Below are positions 1-7,320 of a stretch of DNA of 11,430 bases, one piece after another. Source of the DNA: Fidelibacterota bacterium (GTDB taxonomy: Bacteria; Marinisomatota; Marinisomatia; Marinisomatales; Marinisomataceae); assembly GCA_012963075.1 (NCBI GenBank), contig DTWI01000151.1:1-11430 (forward strand), given 5' to 3'. Under the pieces are notes generated by a model. It was not told the origin of the DNA, did no database searches, and saw only the letters and a program-made list of their open reading frames with translations. The number at the start of each line of letters is the position of its first letter. Within the stretch, counting starts at the first letter, position 1. The translations under genes were made by a program, and so were the position numbers.

Positions 1-430
1 CAGATAATGCAATAATATCTAAAATATCGCCTCTTAAGAAATACCAGTTGTCATTATTAGAATATTGATTAGAAAATGATTTAAGAATTGAATCAGAATC
101 ATATTCAGGATCAACAGTAATAGAAACAAATTGAACTAAATCTGAGTTTTTAAAACGTGTTTGAAGAATACCAAAGTTCTTTGACATGATAGGACATGCT
201 CCCTCACATCGAGTAAATATAAAGCTAATTATGGTAATTTTTTCATTAAGATTGTTATCGCTAAAAATTTCACCGTTAAAATTTGTAAGTTCAAAATTTG
301 GTACATTAGATATTACATTTAAACTTTGAATTTTTGATTCTGTAGCTTCACGCAATACAAATAATGCTGTCATTCCTAAAGAAAAAATAAGAAGAAAAGC
401 TATAAGTAGTTTTTTATTTAATTCATTCAT
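1..430 (-). CDS. SCO1/SenC family protein, second copy, partial (3' end beyond the left edge)
   Basis: I translated this reading frame from the sequence; it stays open from an ATG at 430 to the window edge and gives 143 residues of an incomplete protein. Residues about 8-26 form one hydrophobic N-terminal segment (membrane anchor or uncleaved signal). The thioredoxin-like SCO motif CEGACP follows, with Cys75 and Cys79 in CxxxC spacing, and then a strand reading SITVDPE (residues 103-109) typical of SCO proteins. The conserved C-terminal histidine would lie outside the window. SCO proteins bind copper or act as thiol reductases in building the CuA centre of oxidase subunit II. The start overlaps the ctaA stop by 8 bases, and an ATG at 426 meets a stop after one codon, so 430 is the likely start. 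This copy differs clearly from the one at 5038-5841: it is N-terminally anchored and its CxxxC residues differ. Family call secure; exact role inferred. Confidence 0.88.
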   Translation of the reverse strand, partial: MNELNKKLLIAFLLIFSLGMTALFVLREATESKIQSLNVISNVPNFELTNFNGEIFSDNNLNEKITIISFIFTRCEGACPIMSKNFGILQTRFKNSDLVQFVSITVDPEYDSDSILKSFSNQYSNNDNWYFLRGDILDIIALS

Positions 431-1340
431 TTTTCATGCAATTATACAATATAATTATCACACCAACAAGCCAAGATGAACCCCAAGTATGAAATAATCT
501 AGTAAGTTGCGGTAAATCAAAGAAAACCATTAGTTCTCCAAGAAAAATCTGTAAAGCAACCATCGCAAGAATAAAATACCCTAGCTGTTTTGCTAATAAT
601 AAGGAATTATCTCTGAGATAATAGTTGATATAAATGCTAAAAAAAAGTAATCCAAAACCTAACAATGAATGTAAATACTTATAAGAATTTAATGCATTTA
701 ATTGCTCTCCCTTTGATAATAGTGGATTATCAATGGCGATAAGTTCGATATTTGTCCTAATGCCAGTTCCTAGAAGGATTTCTATTATAATTAAAATCCA
801 AAAAAAGATTAAGCCTCTTGAAATAATATTATTCTTTTCTACCTTTGCAAAATATTCTGTATTAAACAATTTGAAAGATTGAATACATATATAACTTAAA
901 ACTGATACCAAAATAAGAGCAAGTAACATATGTAAGCTTACAATAAAAGGGTTTAACACTGATGAAACCACCAATGCGCCTAAAAGACCTTCTGTGATTA
1001 CGATTACTAATGATAAAAGAGAAGAAAACAATAAACTAAAATGTTTTCTAAAATAGTAGATTGCTAAAATATTGAGTACAATGATTGAAATACCAACTAA
1101 TACTCCGAGCATACGATTTCCGTATTCAATCCATGCCAGCGTAATATTAAACATAGTTGGATCAATATAACTTGGAATTTGATCAACGCTTAGTGGAGGA
1201 ATCCATCTCCCAAAACATTTAGGCCAATCTGGACATCCCATTCCAGATCCTGATACACGTACCAAACCTCCAACAAAAATTAGTAAATATGATAAAATAG
1301 TTGCAGTAACTGCAGATTGAAAAAAAAGCTTTTTTTTCAT
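423..1340 (-). CDS. ctaA: Heme A synthase (CtaA/COX15)
   Basis: Heme A synthase is a membrane enzyme that oxidises the C8 methyl of heme O to a formyl group, giving the heme A used by CoxA. The 305-residue product has about eight hydrophobic segments, matching the family. The first periplasmic loop carries GSGMGCPDWPKCFG, with the paired cysteines Cys36 and Cys42 expected to form the loop disulfide. The catalytic-type glutamate is Glu72 in EYGNR. Heme-ligand candidates are His137 (SLHMLLAL), His224 (YLHSLLGF) and His284 (LFHTWGSS). The usual histidine of the EYxHR motif is Asn75 here, a change I also recall from Bacteroidota CtaA proteins. The ATG abuts the coxD stop with no gap, and the first codons form an A8-GC-T8 run. 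No heme O synthase gene (ctaB) is in the window; it may lie to the left. Function confident. Confidence 0.95.
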   Translation of the reverse strand: MKKKLFFQSAVTATILSYLLIFVGGLVRVSGSGMGCPDWPKCFGRWIPPLSVDQIPSYIDPTMFNITLAWIEYGNRMLGVLVGISIIVLNILAIYYFRKHFSLLFSSLLSLVIVITEGLLGALVVSSVLNPFIVSLHMLLALILVSVLSYICIQSFKLFNTEYFAKVEKNNIISRGLIFFWILIIIEILLGTGIRTNIELIAIDNPLLSKGEQLNALNSYKYLHSLLGFGLLFFSIYINYYLRDNSLLLAKQLGYFILAMVALQIFLGELMVFFDLPQLTRLFHTWGSSWLVGVIIILYNCMKNE

Positions 1341-1760
1341 TTAGTGGTGATCGTCCTTATCCCCCGATTCATGGCTACCATCTTCGTGAATTGGATTCCC
1401 ATGGTCATCTGTCAAAGGTAAGGAGTCATAAAATGCAGCACGCTTATTGATTGGATCTTTAATCTCAGGGTTGATTGCACCACGAAATTCTGTATCAGAC
1501 ATTGTAATAATCATAAAGATTGCAAGAAACATTAACGACAGTACAAACGCTGTTAAATTCTTTTTGTCATCCCATAATAAGTGCATAAAAAATAATGCTA
1601 CAATAGTAGCCTTGGTCCCAGCAATCAACAATGCAATAACAATATTTAAAAATCCTAAATCAATATATGATACCCAAACTGTTACTCCAGTCAAAAAGAA
1701 TAATATGCCAGCAACTGTGAAGTAAATCTTTAGTGGTATAATATGATGATGTTCAGACAT
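1341..1760 (-). CDS. coxD: Cytochrome c oxidase subunit IV (bacterial caa3 type)
   Basis: A 139-residue small oxidase subunit with three hydrophobic segments at about residues 10-32, 37-62 and 68-87. The second segment holds the family pattern KATIVALFFMHLLW (residues 50-63), typical of prokaryotic subunit IV proteins of caa3 oxidases. It probably stabilises the CoxA/CoxC core; no catalytic residue is known in the family. Both ends are histidine-rich: HHH at residues 4-6 and a tail from about 118 to 139 dense in Asp, His, Glu and Gly and ending DDHH. The ATG at 1760 lies two bases past the coxC stop and has a Shine-Dalgarno TAGGA five bases upstream. Position between coxC and ctaA agrees with the call. 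The symbol coxD (also called ctaF or caaD elsewhere) is a naming choice. Confidence 0.9.
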   Translation of the reverse strand: MSEHHHIIPLKIYFTVAGILFFLTGVTVWVSYIDLGFLNIVIALLIAGTKATIVALFFMHLLWDDKKNLTAFVLSLMFLAIFMIITMSDTEFRGAINPEIKDPINKRAAFYDSLPLTDDHGNPIHEDGSHESGDKDDHH

Positions 1761-1762
1761 AG

Positions 1763-2419
1763 TTATCCTATCAAGTAAAATAGTGGAAATAAGAAAATCC
1801 AGATTATATCAACTAAATGCCAAAAAATACCTACTAATTCCATTGGTGTATAATATGCAGAATGTAATTTATCTCTTGCAGTAAGATACATTAACCAAGC
1901 AATTAAACCCATACCAATTGCTACATGCAAACCATGTAATCCAGTCATTATAAAATAAATACTAAAGAAAATATGCGGATTATTCATATTTGCAATTTCT
2001 GGGCCCATATAAGAATAATATTCACCTGGTAGTTGTCCAAGATGAAATTTATGTTCATACTCTAAATATTTGATACCAAGAAAAATAGCTGCACAAATAA
2101 ACGTTATAAAAAGCATCACCAATGATAATTTCTTTTTTTTGAGTTGAATTGCCCAAATGGCCAATGCCATTGTAAGAGAACTTCCAATCAAAACAATTGT
2201 ATTGATTAAACCTTTATTGACATCCAGTAAGAGATTGGCATTGATAAACATATCAGGATTCCATGCACGATATACCGTATATGCAACAAACAATGCACCA
2301 AAAGTAAGAACTTCTGTCAAAATAAAGCCCCACATACCGAGCTTAGAAGTTTCATATTGTTGATTTACATCATAAAAATGATGATACAAAAAATCAGGAG
2401 ATGATTTATCGTGACTCAT
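1763..2419 (-). CDS. coxC: Cytochrome c oxidase subunit III
   Basis: A 218-residue heme-copper oxidase subunit III. Five hydrophobic segments can be placed at about residues 27-48, 70-91, 98-117, 148-176 and 196-216. This is the short five-helix form usual for bacterial caa3 oxidases, not the seven-helix mitochondrial form. Signatures include [10 protein letters not shown] near residue 27, the conserved Glu120 in [16 protein letters not shown] (His162 and His165), and the C-terminal [13 protein letters not shown]. The subunit binds CoxA and is thought to support proton uptake and stability; it carries no redox centre. Its ATG overlaps the coxA TGA as ATGA, which suggests translational coupling and equal dosage. 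Confidence 0.96.
   Translation of the reverse strand: MSHDKSSPDFLYHHFYDVNQQYETSKLGMWGFILTEVLTFGALFVAYTVYRAWNPDMFINANLLLDVNKGLINTIVLIGSSLTMALAIWAIQLKKKKLSLVMLFITFICAAIFLGIKYLEYEHKFHLGQLPGEYYSYMGPEIANMNNPHIFFSIYFIMTGLHGLHVAIGMGLIAWLMYLTARDKLHSAYYTPMELVGIFWHLVDIIWIFLFPLFYLIG
1766..1770 (-). promoter_or_regulatory. Shine-Dalgarno of coxD
   Basis: TAGGA on the minus strand, five bases before the coxD ATG at 1760 and running up to the coxC stop codon. It supports the chosen coxD start. Confidence 0.6.
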
Positions 2420-4041
2420 TTTCTTTTTAATGTAGGCTTGACAAGAACTTTATCATAATCATATGGACCATGCGTTAGTACTGGTTCTTCTTCAAAATTA
2501 TGAGGATGAGGAGGAGAAGTTGTATGAGTCCATTCCATTGTCAGAGCACCCCATGGGTTAGTTCCTGGATCTAACTTATTATTTTTCCTTAAAGACCAAA
2601 GAAGATTTACAACTGAAATGAAGATAGATAAACCTAAAACTAAAGACCAAAAAGTTGAATAGCTATGTATCTCCGCATATTCTTGAGCATAAGTTGCATA
2701 TCGTCTTGGCATTCCTCTTAAACCAAGTAAAAATTGCGGAAAAAATGTTCCATTAAAACCAATAAAAACTCCAATAGCACAGATATTGGCAATAGTTTGG
2801 TTATACATTGCCCCAAAAGTTTTTGGCCACCAATGGTGTAAGCCACCAAGAAAGGCAATAATTGTTCCTCCTTGCATTACATAATGGAAGTGTGCAACAA
2901 CAAAGTAAGTATCATGTAAATGAATATCTAATGCAACTGCACCAAGAAATATTCCAGTTAGACCACCAATCGTAAATAAGAATAAGAATGATAGTGCATA
3001 AAGCATAGGTGGAGTAAAAGATACTTGTCCCTTATACATTGTTAACATCCAACTAAATATTTTTATTCCAGTTGGAATACCTACAAAGTATGTAATAAAT
3101 GAAAAAACAATTTGAGAAAATACAGATTGCCCAGAAGTAAACATATGATGTCCCCAAACTAGAAAACCAATGAATGCAATTGAAAGTGTTGAATATGCAA
3201 TAAATTTATATCCCCATATTTTTTTTCTAGAGTGTACTGGTATAATTTCACTAATAATACCAAAAGCAGGTAAAATCATAATGTATACTGCTGGATGGGA
3301 ATAGAACCAGAAAAAATGTTGAAAAAGAACTGGGTCTCCTCCAAGAGCAGGATCAAAAATTCCAATCCCCAACAACCTTTCAAGGATTAGTAAAACCATT
3401 GTTATTGCAATAACAGGGGTTGCCGTAATTTGTACTAATGATGTTCCATAAAGTGCCCATACAAACAAAGGAAGTTTATACCAAGTCAAGCCTTTAATTC
3501 TCATTTTATGAATCGTAGCAATAAAATTTAATCCGGTTAAAATTGAGGAAAAGCCTATAACAAAGATCCCAAGGGTCATCGGAATAACATTTGTTGTACT
3601 ACTTGTAGAATAAGGAGTGTAAAAAGTCCAACCAGTATCTACCCCTCCTGCAAGAATTGTATAAATAACAAAGACTGCTCCAAGACTATACAAATAAAAA
3701 CTAAACAAATTCAATCTCGGAAAAGCCACATCTCTTGCACCAATCATTAATGGAAGCAAAATATTTCCTAATGCACCAGGTATGGCGGGGATAATGAATA
3801 AGAAAATCATAATAGCACCATGTAAAGTGTACATACTATTATATTGATCGTTTGTTATAAAATCGGCCTCTGGCGTTGCAAGTGCTAATCTCATACCCAA
3901 CGCTATTACACCAGCAAGAAAGAAGAAGAACATCCCCCCAAAAAGATACATAAGACCAATACGTTTATGATCAAGGGTTAGTACCCAAGACATAATTCCC
4001 CTTGGATAAGTAAGATAGTTATTTTGATGATTATCGCTCAT
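2416..4041 (-). CDS. coxA: Cytochrome c oxidase subunit I, A2-type heme-copper oxidase
   Basis: The catalytic subunit reduces O2 to water at heme a3/CuB and pumps protons. At 541 residues with about twelve helices it has normal length. Metal ligands are all visible: His74 and His386 for low-spin heme a, His384 for heme a3, and His249, His298 and His299 for CuB. Tyr253 (SHPAVYI) is placed for the His-Tyr crosslink. Lys327 (TGIKIFSW) marks the K channel and Asp104 (GARDVAFP) the D-channel entrance. The helix-VI sequence FYSHPAVY lacks the glutamate of GHPEVY enzymes; the Tyr247-Ser248 pair is the mark of the A2 subtype, as in Rhodothermus caa3. The C-terminal tail after about residue 485 is polar and carries the family NPWG element. 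The ATG has a strong Shine-Dalgarno, AAAGGA, five bases upstream. It follows coxB by 22 bases, the widest gap in the window. Confidence 0.98.
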   Translation of the reverse strand: MSDNHQNNYLTYPRGIMSWVLTLDHKRIGLMYLFGGMFFFFLAGVIALGMRLALATPEADFITNDQYNSMYTLHGAIMIFLFIIPAIPGALGNILLPLMIGARDVAFPRLNLFSFYLYSLGAVFVIYTILAGGVDTGWTFYTPYSTSSTTNVIPMTLGIFVIGFSSILTGLNFIATIHKMRIKGLTWYKLPLFVWALYGTSLVQITATPVIAITMVLLILERLLGIGIFDPALGGDPVLFQHFFWFYSHPAVYIMILPAFGIISEIIPVHSRKKIWGYKFIAYSTLSIAFIGFLVWGHHMFTSGQSVFSQIVFSFITYFVGIPTGIKIFSWMLTMYKGQVSFTPPMLYALSFLFLFTIGGLTGIFLGAVALDIHLHDTYFVVAHFHYVMQGGTIIAFLGGLHHWWPKTFGAMYNQTIANICAIGVFIGFNGTFFPQFLLGLRGMPRRYATYAQEYAEIHSYSTFWSLVLGLSIFISVVNLLWSLRKNNKLDPGTNPWGALTMEWTHTTSPPHPHNFEEEPVLTHGPYDYDKVLVKPTLKRK

Positions 4042-4046
4042 AAATG

Positions 4047-4052
4047 TCCTTT
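4047..4052 (-). promoter_or_regulatory. Shine-Dalgarno of coxA
   Basis: AAAGGA on the minus strand, five bases before the coxA ATG at 4041. It lies in the 22-base coxB-coxA spacer, the largest gap in the cluster, and is the clearest ribosome binding site here. It fixes the coxA start and shows that this organism uses Shine-Dalgarno recognition for at least some genes. Confidence 0.75.
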
Positions 4053-4063
4053 AATTTATAATT

Positions 4064-5041
4064 TTAAATTCCTGAATCCTCTTTTAAAGTTTTTAGAAAT
4101 GCAATCAACGCATCCAATTCACGATCATTTAAGAGTCCCTGGTAGGTAGGCATTACGCCTTGATATCCAGCTACAATTTGAGATTGGGGTTCTAAAATAG
4201 AATTACGAATATAATTATCATCTATTGTAGCACTACTACCATCGTCAAATACTCTTTCTTGTCCCCACATCTGACTAGTTTGCAAGTAAGAAGGGCCAAC
4301 AAGTGGTGATCCATCCAGTGTATGACATGTAATACACGCTTTTTTAGTATAAAGTTTCGCTCCTAGCTCATCTAAAGGCAAATCATCATCCGCTGAACCA
4401 GTTTCAGCAAGCCATACATTGTATTGTTTTGGATTCATTACTACAACTTGGGCATTCATTTGGGAATGTCCAGTACCACAATATTCTGTACAAAAGATAG
4501 GATAAATTCCTTCCTGTTTAGCATCAAACCACATGACATTATAACGGTTTGGTAAAACATCCATTTTTGCACGCATTACTGGTATATAAAAACTATGTAT
4601 AACATCTTTAGAAGATAAAACAATTTTTATCGGAACACCGGAAGGAACCACCAGTTCATTCAAGGTAGAACCGCCTTCTGGATAATCAAAAGTCCAAAAC
4701 CAACTTTGCCCAGTAACTTTGATTTCAATTGCATCATTAGGAACAGTAACCATATTTAGGTATGATTTAATACCCCATACAAAGGTAATAGAAACTAAAA
4801 TAAGTGGAATAATAACAAATGATGATTCTAAGATAGAATTATGATCTGTACTACTAGTAAGTCGTACTTCATCGTTCTTTTTAAAACGATATTTGATAGC
4901 TAGATAAATCATGCCAAAAGTGACAATTGCAAGCAATACGAGTGAAGTATAAAAAATAAAATAGAAGAGGTTGTCAATATCCTGTGCAAATGTTGACACT
5001 TGTTTAGGAAACAAATATTCTGTTAATCTATCCAATTTCAA
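4064..5041 (-). CDS. coxB: Cytochrome c oxidase subunit II with fused cytochrome c domain (caa3 type)
   Basis: This is the electron-entry subunit of the oxidase. Two transmembrane helices (about residues 27-50 and 72-91) lead into a periplasmic cupredoxin domain. The CuA ligands are His149, Cys184, Glu186 (backbone), Cys188, His192 and Met195, in the pattern CTEYCGTGHSQM. A class I cytochrome c domain is fused at the C terminus, with CITCH at 236-240 and a probable axial Met297 in GVMPTYQG. This fusion defines a caa3 oxidase. No ATG lies between the upstream in-frame stop (TAA near 5075) and Met44, which is inside the first helix, so the start is non-ATG. The TTG at 5041 overlaps the sco stop as TTGA. 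A second TTG at 5035 sits six bases after GGGGA and may be the real start (323 residues). Residue numbers count from 5041. Function secure, start uncertain by two codons. Confidence 0.96.
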   Translation of the reverse strand: MKLDRLTEYLFPKQVSTFAQDIDNLFYFIFYTSLVLLAIVTFGMIYLAIKYRFKKNDEVRLTSSTDHNSILESSFVIIPLILVSITFVWGIKSYLNMVTVPNDAIEIKVTGQSWFWTFDYPEGGSTLNELVVPSGVPIKIVLSSKDVIHSFYIPVMRAKMDVLPNRYNVMWFDAKQEGIYPIFCTEYCGTGHSQMNAQVVVMNPKQYNVWLAETGSADDDLPLDELGAKLYTKKACITCHTLDGSPLVGPSYLQTSQMWGQERVFDDGSSATIDDNYIRNSILEPQSQIVAGYQGVMPTYQGLLNDRELDALIAFLKTLKEDSGI

Positions 5042-5841
5042 TCCCCAAATAAATTGTGATCTTTTCTCCAGAAATTAAAAAGCATAAGACCTATAAAAAT
5101 GAGAGTTAATATACCACCAATTCGCATAATATTGGTAGCGAAAAGCGTATAAGTATTCTTATATGGATCATAATGATAACAATAAAGAATAATTCTGTCA
5201 ATTGTAGAACCAATCTTGCCTTCAGAGGCTTCTAAAAGGGCTAATTTCAAATCTTTTTCAGGAAACTGAATTCCATAAAGATAGCGTGATATAATACCAT
5301 TAGGATTGACAACAACCAATGCTGCAGGATGCATATATTCATCTCGTATTCTATCATAGTAGTACAGAAACCCAATACTATTTGTAATTTTTTTAATATT
5401 CTCATTTGTTCCAGTTAAAAATGACCAGTTTTGATTAAGATTGTCAATACCATATTTTTGAACATAGTTTTTTTTCGTTTGATGTGCTAACTGATAAGTT
5501 TCATGTGGATTGATATCTATGGTAATAATCTGATAATCATTTCCTGCTTTTAAACTCAAATTTTTTAAGGAATCACCCAACCCATTTAAAACGAGAGTAC
5601 AAAGCATAGGACATTCAAAATAATTTAGAGTAATAATAGTCGGGATATTTTTGGAAAAAAAATCTTTTAAAACCACTTTTTCTCCATTTTCATTTAAAAA
5701 TTCTGACTCTAATAAAATAGGACTGCCTAGATTCTCTATAATATCAACAGTGCCTTCTCCAGGAAATTCTTTCTTTAAAATCTGGGTATATGAAAAATCA
5801 GAAAGTAAAAAAACCAATAATAATTTAATTAGATTGTTCAT
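5038..5841 (-). CDS. SCO1/SenC family copper chaperone with C-terminal membrane anchor
   Basis: A SCO-family thioredoxin-fold protein of 267 residues, probably needed for CuA assembly in the adjacent coxB. An N-terminal hydrophobic stretch (about residues 4-18) looks like a secretion signal. The copper/thiol motif is ECPMLC with Cys77 and Cys81, and the third ligand is His171 in YMHPAAL. Unlike classical SCO proteins it extends beyond the fold. A CYHYDP element (Cys221, His223) follows, then a transmembrane helix at about 239-257 and a short charged tail. I recall this longer form from ACIII/caa3 gene clusters. A TTG three bases earlier (5844) is possible, but the ATG at 5841 is preferred. 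The start overlaps the previous gene by 17 bases, and the stop overlaps the coxB start. Family call firm; the role of the extension is unknown. Confidence 0.92.
   Translation of the reverse strand: MNNLIKLLLVFLLSDFSYTQILKKEFPGEGTVDIIENLGSPILLESEFLNENGEKVVLKDFFSKNIPTIITLNYFECPMLCTLVLNGLGDSLKNLSLKAGNDYQIITIDINPHETYQLAHQTKKNYVQKYGIDNLNQNWSFLTGTNENIKKITNSIGFLYYYDRIRDEYMHPAALVVVNPNGIISRYLYGIQFPEKDLKLALLEASEGKIGSTIDRIILYCYHYDPYKNTYTLFATNIMRIGGILTLIFIGLMLFNFWRKDHNLFGD
5042..5046 (-). promoter_or_regulatory. Shine-Dalgarno-like GGGGA before coxB
   Basis: GGGGA on the minus strand lies inside the last codons of sco. It touches the TTG at 5041 (spacing zero) but is six bases from the in-frame TTG at 5035, a workable distance. 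It therefore favours 5035 as the coxB start, in the absence of any usable ATG. Confidence 0.5.
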
Positions 5842-6127
5842 CAAGCATTAACTCTTTTGATCGTTCGATAGGAATTTGATAGATTTGTTTTTCTTCATCA
5901 ATTATTTTGTAACTATTCAATGATTCATCTTCCAATTTTCTCAATTCCATTAATTTTTTTGATCGTTTACTTAATTTAAATTCATATTCGGTATCATCTA
6001 ATACACGAATATAATATTCGTAAAGCAAAAATAAAGTTATCCCTATGGTAATTACAAATACCACGCCACCAATTGCAACTGACTTGACTGGAATATCTCT
6101 TATTTCATATTCTTTTTTATTACTCAT
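5825..6127 (-). CDS. Small single-helix membrane protein between actF and sco, function unknown
   Basis: A 100-residue protein with no enzymatic motif. Residues 1-15 are polar, 16-37 form one clear transmembrane helix, and the remainder is a highly charged, probably helical tail. Near the end the sequence reads LNSYKIIDEEKQ followed by IYQIPIERSKELMLDE. This resembles, from memory, a tail of the form SYGWVD...IPIxRAMELL seen in small proteins beside SCO and oxidase genes in other bacteria. It could be a minor ACIII subunit comparable to the extra one-helix subunits reported in some ACIII preparations (ActG-like), or a small oxidase assembly factor. The ATG is two bases past the actF stop, with AGGA about ten bases upstream. 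Its 3' end overlaps sco by 17 bases, so it is co-translated with the complex. Gene real with good confidence; function only inferred. Confidence 0.82.
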   Translation of the reverse strand: MSNKKEYEIRDIPVKSVAIGGVVFVITIGITLFLLYEYYIRVLDDTEYEFKLSKRSKKLMELRKLEDESLNSYKIIDEEKQIYQIPIERSKELMLDEQSN

Positions 6128-6129
6128 TT

Positions 6130-7320
6130 TTAATTATTCCTGTGATTAATTGCATGTTTTAGTTCTGGATCATTAATTGGTATCAGTGCATTTCTGGACA
6201 TAATATGTCTAAACATCCCTACAAAGACCAAAGTAAATCCTAGCATTGTAAATAAATCATAAGCACCCAGATGAACATCATGATGATGAACAGTAGGCAT
6301 CACAATCCAATGAATATCTAAGTAATGTATTGCTATAATCCAAAGAGCCATAACTTTTAATACTTTTGTGTTACGCTTTGATGCACGAAACACTAATGTG
6401 AAAAATGGAACTACAAATTTCCCAAAAATAAGTAAAACACTCGCTACTTTCCAAGTTCCTACCCATCTATGAAGATACCAAATTGTTTCTTCTGGAATAT
6501 TACTATACCAAATAAAATAAAATTGTGCTCCAGCGATATAACAATAAAATACAGTAAATGCAAATAAGTATTTTCCTAGATCATGATAGTGTTCTTTTGA
6601 GACAATACCATTTAGGTATCCTTGCTCTTGCAATCTAATGAGAGTAAAAGTTAAGAAAGCTAAGAATACTAAAAAACTTCCTGCAAAAATATAAACCCCA
6701 AACATTGTTGAATACCAATGAGGCTCTAAGCTCATCAATAAATCAAATCCTGCAAAAGTCAGACTAACAAAAAACAACACTGCAAGAGGACTCATGCTAA
6801 ATAAATTCATTTTCCTTAATAGAGAATGATCTCCAGTTCTATCATGTTTAGTAGATGTGAAATACAGATAAAATGCTATCACATTCCATAAGGTAAAATA
6901 GGCTACTGCTCTTGCTATAAAGAATTGTTTATTTAAAAAAGGTGCTTTGACTTGTAGCAAATGATCAGTTGCATTAAAAAGTTCGTGAGAAGGCATCCAC
7001 ATAAATAATTTGTCCATTCCTACAACAATTGGAAAAAATAATAATGTAAATACTGGCATTAGTATAATAATATTCTCCATTACTCTTCTAATCACTGTAC
7101 TCCATGTTGCAGAGAAACCATGATGAACCAGTGTAAAAAATATACCGCCAAGTAAAATAGACAACCAAAAAAAGTATGAAGTAAGATATGAGAAATAGAA
7201 TTCTTTAGAAGAAAAACCCAATACAAAATTTATTATCAACAAAACCAATCCAAGAAATATTAAAATATAATTATTGGATTTCTTTGAACTGTAAGTATAT
7301 GTTTTTGAATCTAATTGCAT
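6130..7320 (-). CDS. actF: Alternative complex III subunit ActF (NrfD-like integral membrane protein)
   Basis: ActF is one of the two large membrane subunits of ACIII and a paralogue of ActC. It is thought to take part in structure and possibly proton transfer rather than in electron transfer. The 396 residues show about ten hydrophobic helices, near 18-36, 47-66, 84-103, 133-156, 174-196, 207-229, 247-272, 293-312, 322-341 and 353-374. Family hallmarks include WSTVIRRVMEN after the second helix, SLEPHWYSTMFGVY at 197-210, and a histidine-rich stretch MPTVHHHDVHLG (341-352) before the last helix. The gene follows actE with the stop and start sharing one base (TAATG). Only a weak ribosome binding site is visible, so translation is probably coupled. 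Call supported by sequence and by gene order. Confidence 0.93.
   Translation of the reverse strand: MQLDSKTYTYSSKKSNNYILIFLGLVLLIINFVLGFSSKEFYFSYLTSYFFWLSILLGGIFFTLVHHGFSATWSTVIRRVMENIIILMPVFTLLFFPIVVGMDKLFMWMPSHELFNATDHLLQVKAPFLNKQFFIARAVAYFTLWNVIAFYLYFTSTKHDRTGDHSLLRKMNLFSMSPLAVLFFVSLTFAGFDLLMSLEPHWYSTMFGVYIFAGSFLVFLAFLTFTLIRLQEQGYLNGIVSKEHYHDLGKYLFAFTVFYCYIAGAQFYFIWYSNIPEETIWYLHRWVGTWKVASVLLIFGKFVVPFFTLVFRASKRNTKVLKVMALWIIAIHYLDIHWIVMPTVHHHDVHLGAYDLFTMLGFTLVFVGMFRHIMSRNALIPINDPELKHAINHRNN

Noticed and set aside
1447..1725. Open frame of 92 codons on the plus strand opposite coxD
   Set aside because: It lies wholly antisense to a well-supported oxidase subunit and has no recognisable motif; it is a shadow of AT-rich coding sequence.
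4042..4063. Possible promoter or terminator in the coxB-coxA gap
   Set aside because: The gap is only 22 bases, is AT-rich, and holds just the coxA ribosome binding site. No hairpin followed by a T run is visible.
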